Translations under genes and position numbers: made by a program
NCBI RefSeq assembly: GCF_023856365.1
Contig: NC_064534.1
Span: forward strand, 14,009,460-14,073,459
DNA from: Brienomyrus brachyistius
Lineage: Eukaryota > Chordata > Actinopteri > Osteoglossiformes > Mormyridae
DNA length: 64,000 nt
Direction of reading: 5' to 3'
The notes under the pieces: model-generated
What the model saw: the letters and a program-made list of their open reading frames with translations, nothing else
Databases searched by the model: none
Told to the model about the DNA's origin: nothing
In this document: piece after piece, positions 49,793-64,000 of the stretch
How the letters are laid out: each line of letters opens with the position of its first letter
Numbering within the stretch: position 1 is the first letter of the stretch

Positions 49793-52089
49793 ATACTTAT
49801 TCTAGTTGCTTACGAGCCTCTACTTTGAAAACAATACATCCACTCTGCTGCATGTACATCTCTCTTGCAAGCTGGTCTATTGTTCTTTCTTTCATTTGCA
49901 TTCCATTCTAGCTTAACAAATATCAAAAAGAGAGAAGTGTTTGCATCACCAGTTTTTGATTTTGATAAAATTTGGCATATGACAAAAAAGTCACATGAAA
50001 TTTGGCACTCGACTTAAAGAGCTAAGAAATGTTTTTTGTTTTTAAGTTTTTCACTTTGGGGTTTAGCACCTTTTCTGCACCCCGGGTAGCACAAGAGAGA
50101 GCTCACCATGTTTTCTTTTTCACTAGAAAAAAGTTTCTTTTTTTCTTTTACAGCTACAAAATGCAGTTATAATTCCCTGGAAATGCCATTTCATGGCTTA
50201 AATAGAACCTTTTCACAAATCTAGGTTTATTTTTTCAAGGTCAATGTTCATCCGGTGAGCCACATTTTTTTAGTACTTTTGGATATGAAAAAACAGTGAA
50301 GGGCAGTCAGTTTTTTTTATAAAGAAATACGCATGCATACGTATATCTCCTACTTGACCTGTTCCTTGCCCTCCTTCATGAGAATAGTACCTCAAAAGTG
50401 TTTTTAATACTATTTTTGAATCTCAAAAAAGGGCACGTGGAGAAAGCCTAAACATTTTCCACTTAAATGGGAAAAAAATACCCTTTACCTTCCAAACGGA
50501 AAAAATATGTGTTATACAAAGGGATGTAGGTGTAAGAAAACCGGAAGTTAGAAAACAAAATCACTGAAACTACACACTAATCTCACTCTCTGTTAATCTG
50601 TTTCTTTCATAAAAACAGCTTAAAGTGTACCTGAAGTGTACATAAAGTACGTAAGGAGTCTATGGAGAAATTCTGGTGAAATTGACCAGTATGTTTCGTT
50701 GAGACATTGAAAATGTATCGGATTTCAATGGATTATTCCAGTGTGATTTCTGAAAGAAATGACAAGGCATAGGATTTTCATGGAAAAAAAATGTAAATGT
50801 GATATTTCTGGTCAGAGAAATGATGAAGGTGAATCTGAAGGGTATTCGGGCAGTTTTTCTTCTAGTCAGTGCAGGGAAGTCAGTGCTGGCAGTGTTTGAA
50901 TCAGTGGAGATTTGGGGGTTTCTAGGACCCCCCCCCCATAAGAATTCAGGACTTCCTGCACTGGTTGACAACTTTTATCATTTAGAATTTGATGGTGTTA
51001 ATGGATTGTTTCCAGGTGCGATTAATACCTATGAGCATTTTAATGACTTGTGGTTTTTTTTTATATCACTTGCTGGTGTTAAATCATTGTTCTGTTGGTT
51101 AAGGAGAATCCTTTCTTCATGCAGTGCTTTTGGGTGTTGTGTAGGCAATAATGACCCATGCTTTAAAAACAAGCATGCCTTATAAGATGATTTAAGAATG
51201 TCACATTGTCTGGAATTGATTCCTTTGCATCAAACCCCTTGAGTTGACTTCTGAATGTACAAGAGCCTCTTTGTCAATTAACATGTAACATTTTAGAGCA
51301 AGCATCCAAAAGTTTGCAATTATTTATGTATGCTTGAATATTTTTACATTGTGCAAGTTGGGTAATATTTAAATGACATACATCATACGTTAGTCCCCCC
51401 CCCCCCCAAAAAAAAACAAAAACAAAAAAAAAACCCACTGTGCTTTAACAGATGAAAGCATCCAAGGGATTCTGTATGCACCTTCCTGACATCTAAAGGT
51501 TTTTTAGAGTGAAGTGCTAATGCTGTCAGAAATTAGTTATGTGCAAGATTGAGCCTCTTAATATAGGTACCAGTTACTATCAAAATGTCAAAGTAAGAAT
51601 GTGTCAGTTAAATGTCACAGGGATAACCAGCAACCCATTATTCCATTATTAAATGGAAATTATAAAATAGGTTGTCGGGTCATTAATCCTAGACCAATGA
51701 TGTGAAAAGAGTTTCCAGATTTTATAAAGTCTGAGAGACTACATCTGATTCTCTCCATATTAATATTGCGTACAATTTTGTCAGAATGAGTGGATTCTCG
51801 ATTTATTCTCTGTTGTTTTTCAAGAAAGCACATTTTTTGCTTGAAGTTAAAACAGAGGTCTTGTTACATTATAAACATTAACACAGTCAGCAATTTTTCT
51901 TTTTTGCTATAAAATTTTGACCTTAATATATTGTTATGCAACACTTAACATTAAAAAAAAAACTATAAAAAACTGTACTATAAAAAAAGCTGAAATATAT
52001 ACAATAAACGAGTACCGTTTAATGGAATCCCTGATCCCTTATCAGTTCCTTAAGACTGTACTTTATACTCTGTCAGTTGAAGTAATTTA

Positions 52090-52183
52090 TACAGTGCTCG
52101 CCATGGTGATATTACAGCACTGGAGTAATCTATACAGTGCTCGCCATGGTGAAATTACAGCACTGGAGTAATCTATACAGTGC
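52090..52183. repeat. 43-bp tandem repeat, about 2.2 copies
   Basis: The unit beginning ACAGTGCTCGCCATGGTGA recurs at 52091, 52134 and (start only) 52177 with a constant 43-bp spacing. Confidence 0.9.
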
Positions 52184-52203
52184 TGTATGATGAGAGTACC
52201 ACT

Positions 52204-52400
52204 CTAGGGTGGGCAATCTTATCCAGAAAGAGTCATTGTGTGTGTGGGCTTTCGCTGCAACTCCCTAATTAGATTACCAATTAGAGAACTGATTGGCTGA
52301 AGAGTCCTCACACCTGGGTTTGAATAGCTGACCTAAAGGTTGTCCCAAAAACCTGGATACACACTGGCCCTTTGTGGATAAGATTGGCTACCCCTAGTCT
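52204..52400. mobile_element. Small MITE-like inverted-repeat element
   Basis: The left end CTAGGGTGGGCAATCTTATCC and right end GGATAAGATTGGCTACCCCTAG are near-inverted repeats, and the interior shows further partial symmetry. No clear target duplication was seen. Confidence 0.6.
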
Positions 52401-52433
52401 AGGTCAAGGAATGCAGATGCATTTTTGGCTGGA

Positions 52434-52435
<2 letters not shown>

Positions 52436-52495
<60 letters not shown>
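52436..52495. repeat. (GT)n(AT)n microsatellite
   Basis: A run of GT dinucleotides passes into AT dinucleotides. It ends about 48 bp before the first coding exon of stambp. Confidence 0.95.
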
Positions 52496-52569
52496 CATCA
52501 ATCAATGTTTTTCCCCTACCCATATTTGTCCTTTTGGTTTCAGTAATACTGGAGGTGCCTCCCACAGCC

Positions 52570-56632
<4,063 letters not shown>

Positions 56633-59600
56633 TGCCCTCCTGCACGTCCCTCTGAAGAGCTTGCCTTCTCTCCATTTAGACCCATCAATGACAGCGATGC
56701 TGTCTCCCTTTTCCAAACAACCCAGCTTTATTTTCCCTGCTTTAACAGTCTTGGCCAAGTATTTATATCTTGTTGAAACAATTCTGTGGGAACTACAGCT
56801 CAGACCCGGACTTTCTGAATAGACTCCAGTCCTGGTATTAACACACATTGCCTTTTATTGTTGTCTCAGATGTATGCAGTAAACATTCTCACAAGATCCA
56901 CAGAATGTGACTTAAAGTGATTGCACTTAATTTTCCATTATTCCACTCACTGGTTGTGTCTTGCCTCTCAGTAATGAACTTGTGATCATTTCTGAATGTT
57001 TCTTCCCTGTCAGACTTGGCTTGAGTGGCAGACATTCTCTCCTTGAGGCAAGTGCATGTCCTTAGTATATTTTCCACATTTAGAGATGTCCTTGAGACTG
57101 TTGTGCTTTCTGGTACTCTAACTGAAAGTTAACAAGAAACACTTTGTACCCTGCAAGGTTACATTTTTGACATGGCGTATATGCAAATAGATACAGTAAA
57201 GATCCATTTTTAAATACTGCTCACATTGCAAAGGAAACATTAAGTGTTCTTAGACTAAAGCGAGTTGTATGTTGTGTACAATTCCATTATGACATCAACC
57301 TATGGTTTTTGATGTGGCACATTCAGATTCTAATGATTAATATAGTCTTAGTGCCAGCATTGCCAGGACTGCTAATGATGTCGAACTGGAAAAAGAAACA
57401 GCAGCTTTGTACAATACCTTTGTTTAAGGTGAAGTCTTTCTCATACTTCTTTTTTTTTTAATTACAGCTTAGATACATGTATTCTGTACATATGTGAGAT
57501 GCTTGAATTCCCTAACTTCTTGGGTGGATGGAACTATTCTATTTTGCTACCTCCATGATCTTAGTACAAAATGGGAGCTGAACTTGCAGTTCTTTGTGGT
57601 TAAGAGTGAAATTGTCTATTTCGCACCTTTTGACTTTATGGAAACCAAGAATATCAATAAATAACAGACACCATGAAGAAAACCTGACCCAAAAAATTGC
57701 TAATGAACATAGAGGATCAGCCATATTTATATATTATTTAAAAACTGCTATATATTTTTATAACAGTGTGGACAAGGTATTGTGAGTTATATAAAAGGAG
57801 ATTTTTGTGTCATTATAATAATTTCTTTGAGGCATATGACCCCAATAATCTTCTCAATGAATGGTTGTGTCCATAGTGACAGACATAGCACTTATTAAAG
57901 TGGGTCAAATGAGGCAAACAAGACTGATTACCAATATGTGAAACCATAGGTTTCCGCTGTTACTGCTAATTCTGTTCTGATGAGGTTTTAAACCTTGTCC
58001 TCTTAGATGTATTTCGCAAAATAACTTATTGAATTACAAGACTTGCTATCAGTTAATTTTGCTATGTCAAACTGTACAAGGCAAAATGATCTGAATCTGA
58101 GTGCTTCATGTCTGCACGTCGGAACACGATTAACTGGTATCACTGATTGTGTGGTGTATGTCCACTGTTTTGGCAATCTGCATATTTATTCAACTGACAT
58201 TTAGATAAGTAGAATGAATCATGAAATTATGTTTTCGAAAATTTCAACTAATATTTTACCTTAATATTTCTTTTTTTCCTTTCACCCAGAACCATTAATT
58301 TTTTTATTACACTTTTAAAGAGATTAAATCTCTCAGTGTCGTCATAAAAGTGACTTTTCTGTCCTCCTTTCCATTATTTTCTGTGTTTTTATGTAAGCTG
58401 GCATATTAACTTCCTCCATAAAACGGGAAGTTGTCAAATATATCACATGTGATACCTGGTACCTTGTGATGAGGCGTAACATGATATTGTGATTGTCAAT
58501 AAATGTAACTGGAGCAAAACATGAACATCTTCATATGCTGAAAATAATCAGCTTTTTTTTTTTTTTTGCTAACCGCCTTACCTGCCTTGGTACCCCTCTG
58601 TCACAGACGCCCCTCTCTTTCCAAGCTTTAAAAAGCAGCTCCAATAACTATACAGGGCAGATTCTCTCCCCGCAGCATCCCGTGTGATCACCTGACCTCC
58701 TAAACCCGTGTGGTCATGCCTGCCTTGCTGTGTCTCCCTTCTGGTCGCGCTCTCGGATTGCACCCACTGCGGCATGGCTTACTGCCTAAAAGAGAATGAA
58801 CAGCTTACACTTTAAATGGATGTCCTTGCACTCCAGTCAGACTTTTTTCGGCTGCGAGCTTAATTGTTAACTTCCAATCTTGCCGTTCTCGCAGTCTGCT
58901 TCTTCTGCTTAAGGATGTTCCTGTATCCTTAAGGATGTAGACTGTATCTTTGCTCTCAGATATGAAACCCCCGAACCTCTAACTCTAACTTAATTTTATT
59001 TCCTGCTGCTGGGACAGCAATTCCTGGTAGGTGTTTATTGTATTTGCTAAAAAGCAACTGTGGTCTGTCATCTCAGAAATGCTACATCAGTGCTTAGTCT
59101 AAATAGTCTATTGTTGCACGAGTAACAATTGGTTTAATTCGCTACTTATGCGGTTATTGTTACCATTTACTTTAATGTTAATGTAATAATTAAATGTACA
59201 GTGGTAACAGGTGCTTTGAAAATGGCACTGGTGGGCCAGGGGTTATTGGTAGAAGCCAAAGTATCCTCAATGTCTCTTCAATGTATGCATTAATAAAGTG
59301 TAAAAAAAACAAACAAAAAAAAACGTGTGCTTGTCAACCACGTACTGCAGAGAGCTGCCAACATATTCTGCATCCTGAAAGATTTGCTGTCTGACTTAAA
59401 GAATATTTAACTTGCAATATGAAGTTCCTGCTAACTAAATACCATCTGTCCGGGCAGTGTGTTGTGATTAATGGTTATTTGAGCTGAATGGTGTATGATC
59501 AATTATCAATAGTTATTTTCAATTAGTTCTGAAATTACGTACAGCCGGATTTTATCTCTACATTAAAAGCGCATCTCAGTGATGAACATACATGTACTAG

Positions 59601-59700
59601 AAATATACTTGACATACAATATTTCATCAAAAAGGAACAGTATTGACGGTGCTTGCTACTCTTGTTTCAGATGGAAATTCCGTAAAGAAATATAAAGGCG
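56633..59700. other. stambp 3' UTR and intergenic region
   Basis: No gene recognised. AATAAA hexamers at 57656-57661 and 58498-58503 are candidate stambp polyadenylation signals. The rest is AT-rich, with short homopolymers and no clear mobile element. Confidence 0.6.
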
Positions 59701-59793
59701 ACAGGTTATCGCAGCTTCGGAAGGAAGTATTCAGCACCTCGGTCAGCTCAGAGCGCCACGCCGTTGTTTTGATGGGGCGCATTGCGTAACCAC

Positions 59794-59805
59794 CGCGCAT
59801 GCGCA
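59794..59805 (+). promoter_or_regulatory. NRF1 site in the V-ATPase B subunit promoter
   Basis: CGCGCATGCGCA matches the palindromic NRF1 consensus. It sits in a CpG-rich stretch about 70-80 bp upstream of the start codon, with no TATA box. Confidence 0.55.
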
Positions 59806-59874
59806 CCGCTTCACCATCGGCTGTCCTCCAGCGGTCCACCTAGGTCGGTCTGGGCGATTTGCCACCTTGCAAAA

Positions 59875-60013
59875 ATGGCAATGAAGGCACTCCGAGGAAT
59901 GGTGAACGGGGCCATGAACGAAATTTCCTCCGCTGTAAGCGGAGCGAAGGTAACCGCGGCCAGGGAGCACGTACAGGCGGTCAGCCGTGATTACATCTCG
60001 CAGCCTCGTCTCA
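59875..60013 (+). CDS. V-ATPase subunit B exon 1
   Basis: This 139-nt coding part, ending in phase 1 at GTAAGT, encodes [19 protein letters not shown] to YISQPRLT. The N-terminal ~25 residues are the variable, paralogue-specific part of B subunits. Confidence 0.9.
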
Positions 60014-63000
60014 GTAAGTAGGGAGCAGATCCTGCTGATCACGATTTGCAGCACGATTTCATGAAAGTGCAATGGACGTGATGTGTGCTTTATTGCTACA
60101 CTAATCTATGACGAGATATCGTTACTTGTTCACTAATTTTGCTATAGATGCAATATTAATACCTGATTGGACCTGATATACGTATTACTGTACATTAAAC
60201 GTGAGTTAATGTTTGCAGGTAGTGATCTGCTTATGCGCAGTTTACTACTGCGCGTGAATGAGTAATGGTCTTTGTAATGCTTTTTTATTTAACGCCGCAA
60301 TTTTAGGAAAATCAACCAACGTATTTTGTGAACAGGGGTAAGTCAACTGACTTACGTTAAATCACTGAGCACGAGCCTTGAGGATCCCTTACGGCCTGCT
60401 AGGCCAATTCTGATGTATCTTATCCGATATGCTTTTGTCTATGTTCACTGTTAGTCTGTAATTTAGCTGTGTTTTCGCATGCTACAGTCATACTATCACA
60501 CTGAAACGAGTGGAATTTATGGTGTACACAGATGGTGTTTGGATGCAAACACAATTTGAGTCCATGTCTTGGCTTTCCAGCCCTGGTGAATTTTTTCTCT
60601 CTGAATCATGAGCTGTCAGTAATTGAAAGCTGCCAGTGTGCAGGCGATGACACTTAAGGTTGTCACTGTAGCTCGGTCTTTCAACAGCACCGAATCAGCA
60701 CAACAATCACCAAATAAATGTTTAAAAATTAAACCTGCTTCCAAATACCAGGGTGCATTGCACTTACATCATTTTGAGGGGTTTATTGAGAGTATGAATC
60801 TGTAGGTTATTCATCTGGAACCACTATGGTATATTTATGCTATCATGTCTTTTTAGAAGGTATCGTATTTATGATGACTGTGATGTGACTATGACCAACT
60901 GCCAGATCTATCCTGGACATAACGTAGTCTTCTACATGATATTGTTTTAAGTCACTCCCCTTGCTCAAAGTGTTCCGCAACATAAGAATGAAATGAGGGT
61001 GAAGGCATTTCCTGTAACAAGGTTACTCAAAAAATACATTAATTTCTGTCTGTCTAGATGTGAAATAGCAAGTGTGACTCAGGGAAGATGGCTGCAGTTC
61101 ATTAAATTTACTCCACCTGTGTGTAATATATAGGTGTGTAAAAAGTTGCTTGTGTGTGTAAATCTCCAGAGCGCATACATATCTAAGACATAATCCAACG
61201 TCACTGTTTCTGTGCCAATATCACTGTGTTGTTATGTCTGGCTTAGTCCTGTAAGCACTATCCTACCAAAAGTCACATCAGCTTGTCTGAACATTAACTT
61301 GATAGAACAGTCGAAATCATGAATTGCAATGCAGAATAAGATAAAAACAAGCCAACCCATTTCATCTTATATAAGGGTTATAGGAGCCACGGACAATAGT
61401 ACTACTGATTGTCTACACATTGAACACTCATGACTTTTGCTTAGCTCAGTTTATGAATAAGGTGATATCCATGAGTCTGGAAACAGTGCAGGTAATCTTG
61501 GATCATTCCAGTTGAGCCAGTTATTATGAAAACAAGACACAATATAACTACAAGAACAGTCTATTCAAGCATAATACTTTGTGACTAACTAACTTTAATC
61601 CTATAGCCACCTTCTTGTCTTGTACCTACAGCCTATAAGACAGTGTCTGGTGTCAATGGACCTCTGGTTATTTTGGATCAGGTTAAGGTATGTGAATCTT
61701 CCATTTTCCCTGGCCAGTTGTACTTCCTTTGATGCCCTAAGCATTGCAGCACTGATCTATCCTGCTCGATGACACCTGCGCTACTGTAATTACTTTGTAT
61801 TTTGCTTTAAAAAATGTAATGTGAGACTTGTCAAGAATCAGTGTAGTGCAGGACTTTAAAGGTCTAATATTTCTTACTAACGTGAGTGTGAGTAGCAAGG
61901 TTCAAGTGTGTATTTGTCATATGCACGGTAAATTGTCAGTTCCACTATGCAGTGAAAATCTTACTCTGTATGCCCTTCCAGTAAACACAAAATAAACACA
62001 AAACATGGATCACTAGTACAAATCAATTAAGGTGCATACTGTAACACAATAAATACAATTACAATTATAGTATATATATGCAAAATTGCAATATAACATG
62101 TAGTGCACTATAAACATAATTAATATGTATACCTGCACTCAGTGCTTACTATGTAAACCCTGAGGGGAGACCTTCTGTAACCACCATTGTATGAAGAGTT
62201 CGTGGAGCACACTTACTTTGAAAGATGACACACACAAATTGATGTTTAACAACGATTACCTAAACATTGCAATATGTTCTGTCGACTCCTGTTAAACTGT
62301 CAGAAAGAAGAGTACCTTTGCTTGTCACTGGGGCTGTACCTTCAGTGATCTCCCAATTTCACCATATAGCTGGAGGTAAATGTACTTCTTAGTCCAATTT
62401 AAGAAACATTCCCAAGATACAAACAAAATGAATGTACCCCCAATGGTACAAAAATGTTCCTCATAATCCATTTCTGTACCTTAAAAGGTACAATTACCTA
62501 GAGCTATACGGTACAATTGGCATAGCCTAGAGGGTACAGCCTTAGAGATAAAAAAAAATGTACAGCCTCTTCTTTTTTTTTGATAGTGTAGTTTTTAGAT
62601 GAGTTTTAACACTACAAAAGTGTTAAAAAAAAGATCTCTGCTGTGATGTGTATTTGGGCCTCATTCACCAGGTGTTCTTATGAAGAAATGTCTTTGTAAA
62701 ACCCACTTACACAGTTTTCACTGATCCATATGATTTTTAACTGATCCGTATCAGAAGATGGTTTTGTCTGATATAAGACAGGTATGTGTTTCATCCTCTC
62801 ACTCTGCATGGCCAGCAAATTGGCTTCAGTAACACCTGGATTCTTAAAGATGAGTTAATGACTCTTATTGACCAGCAATCACAAAACCCAAAAATACAGT
62901 ATCCCAATGTGATTTTTTTTTTCGAAACACCCCCCCCCTAAGTAATACATGTAGCCATTTAAAAAGAAATATTTCATTTACCAGTGTAAGTGCATCAATT

Positions 63001-63455
63001 ATCACCTTCCAGACCCAAACCTTTGGGAGTGCAGCAGCACCCTTAGCACCCCTCTCTCCGCACCCATGCCCAAAGCCCCGTGGTCTCATGCCCTTTCAGG
63101 TGGTTTGGCAGGGCGTTTGCTTATGCTAATTTGTAACAATTGGCACACACTTTCAATTTACAATGGGATTCAACATTATAAGAACACATTCGTGAACAAT
63201 TCTGCATTTTAAGAACAAGTCTCATGAGGCAGACTTTTCTTAGGACCTTTCTGAAGAACAAATTTATGAAGAAGAATTCTATCCTTGTATGAGGAGTCAC
63301 CTCACTAAAGGAGCAATGGCCAAATTGCTGGTTTGCCTTTGGTATCTTTGCTCCAGTTCCCCAGGTATGCAGAGATTGTGCACCTGACCCTTCCTGATGG
63401 TACAAAGAGGAGTGGACAAGTACTGGAAGTGACCGGCTCCAAAGCGGTAGTGCAG
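59875..63455 (+). CDS. V-ATPase V1 subunit B, 5' three coding exons (partial)
   Basis: Exons 59875-60013, 61632-61687 and 63357-63455 give 98 residues. The gene continues past the window (whole protein about 510). The start [12 protein letters not shown] follows a GC-rich leader. [20 protein letters not shown] and [16 protein letters not shown] lead to [20 protein letters not shown] and [13 protein letters not shown], the N-terminal beta-barrel of the B subunit. Known role: B is the non-catalytic nucleotide-binding partner of A in the V1 hexamer that drives proton pumping into endosomes, lysosomes and Golgi. The core resembles B2, while [12 protein letters not shown] and proximity to stambp point to the B1 orthologue, so the paralogue (fish atp6v1ba against atp6v1b2) is uncertain. 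Confidence 0.9.
60014..61631 (+). other. V-ATPase subunit B intron 1
   Basis: No coding exon, RNA gene or clear mobile element seen. The sequence is AT-rich and looks unique. Confidence 0.6.
61632..61687 (+). CDS. V-ATPase subunit B exon 2
   Basis: This 56-nt exon encodes [18 protein letters not shown] after completing a Thr codon. Acceptor CCTACAG, donor GTATGT. Confidence 0.95.
61890..62130. repeat. Possible dispersed fish repeat
   Basis: It begins 'caaggttcaagtgtgtattt', continues 'tatgcagtgaaaatcttac' and ends in CACAA/AATA-rich sequence. This resembles an abundant fish interspersed repeat recalled from other genomes; the family is not assigned. Confidence 0.4.
62310..62590. repeat. Possible dispersed repeat with GTACC/GGTAC motifs
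   Basis: The repeated phrases 'gctgtaccttcagtgatc', 'atggtacaaaaatgttcc', 'gtaccttaaaaggtacaa' and 'agggtacagcc' resemble a common non-autonomous fish repeat. The ends are not clear. Confidence 0.4.
63357..63455 (+). CDS. V-ATPase subunit B exon 3
   Basis: This 33-codon exon encodes [20 protein letters not shown] to VTGSKAVVQ. Phase 0 at both ends, donor GTGAGA. Confidence 0.96.
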
Positions 63456-63762
63456 GTGAGACCTCTACTCTGCCCATTGAAATATTTATACATAGATTGA
63501 AAAAAAACTATGAAGAGATTGTGGTTCATTGAAACTCACTGGAAACACACCTCACAGGGAGTGCATGTAATTAAAACCCTTCCCTCCATCGAAAGTCACT
63601 TTGTCCGATAAAAGCATCAGATAAATTAGTTAAATGTAATGTAATGTAAACCCCATGGAAGACTAGTGTTAAGCTTTACTGGCATAAAATGCCATGATAG
63701 CGATTGGCTGTCTTCTTAAGTGATGCATATGTTTTATATTGCTTTGTGTCACTAACATAAAG

Positions 63763-63960
63763 GCTGGTGTGTCCCTCAGTGGGTTAGGACTCTGTGCCTG
63801 TGATTGGAATCTTGCCAGTGCAGTTCCTCTGGCCAGCAGACTGATGTCACTGTTAGGTCCCCGAGCGAGGCTCTTAACCCCAAATTCTCCAGGAACTGTT
63901 TTCTTAATTATATCTTGCTTTGGATAAAAGCTTCTGCTGAATAAGTTAATGTAATCAACA
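63763..63960 (+). mobile_element. tRNA-derived SINE (family B)
   Basis: The head 'cctcagtgggttaggactct' resembles tRNA box A. It is followed by 'ccgagcgaggctcttaaccc' and the tail 'tttggataaaagcttctgct' then 'gttaatgtaat'. A shorter tail of the same family is at about 63595-63650. It lies in the intron after V-ATPase exon 3. Confidence 0.7.
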
Positions 63961-64000
63961 AGATGGAGAATATCATCTATTTTCTGGTGCTTAATATCAG

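Larger units (their letters stand above)
48813..52543 (+). other. stambp first intron
   Basis: No coding exon recognised. It contains a 5'-truncated SINE (49663-49792), a 43-bp tandem repeat (52090-52183), a small MITE (52204-52400) and a GT/AT microsatellite (52436-52495). The rest is AT-rich unique-looking sequence. Confidence 0.65.

Overview
The window is vertebrate nuclear DNA, almost certainly from a ray-finned (teleost-type) fish. It has intron-rich genes with GT-AG splice sites, fish-type Tc1/mariner, hAT-like and Rex1-like elements, two families of tRNA-derived SINE, and many CA/GT microsatellites and poly-C/poly-G runs. I cannot name the species.

Four protein genes lie head-to-tail on the + strand. 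(1) tcf7l1 (TCF/LEF HMG-box repressor, about 1-32.2 kb). Positions 1-18948 are most simply read as the 3' part of the large intron after the beta-catenin-binding exons, which lie upstream of the window. Nine coding exons (18949-31692) give 449 residues and a stop, and all splice phases agree. (2) tgoln2 (trans-Golgi network integral membrane protein, 43.6-48.4 kb). It has a signal-peptide exon, a lumenal/transmembrane exon, a tail exon with the YQKL sorting signal and a tiny stop exon. The 5' part of the lumenal exon and its acceptor are present three times as a 497-bp tandem repeat. (3) stambp (AMSH deubiquitinase, 48.7-58.5 kb), complete, nine coding exons, 426 residues, with an intact JAMM metalloprotease site. 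(4) The first three coding exons (98 residues) of a V-ATPase B subunit gene (59.9-63.5 kb), which continues past the window.

The genes are not an operon. The first two act in Wnt-regulated transcription and trans-Golgi cargo sorting. The last two act in endosomal deubiquitination and organelle acidification, so three of the four serve the late secretory/endosomal system. In human, TCF7L1 and TGOLN2 are neighbours, and STAMBP and ATP6V1B1 lie elsewhere on the same arm of chromosome 2, so the block looks like a compact old linkage.

The 31.7-43.4 kb intergenic region holds a nested mobile-element cluster: a Rex1-like LINE relic broken by a hAT-like MITE with an 8-bp target duplication and by a 1.59-kb Tc1/mariner element whose transposase has two in-frame stops. 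A SINE with a 12-bp target duplication lies just upstream. The most interesting signal is the tgoln2 partial-exon triplication. Each extra copy is open, phase-neutral (273 bp = 91 codons), has its own acceptor and has a possible donor at the duplication junction.
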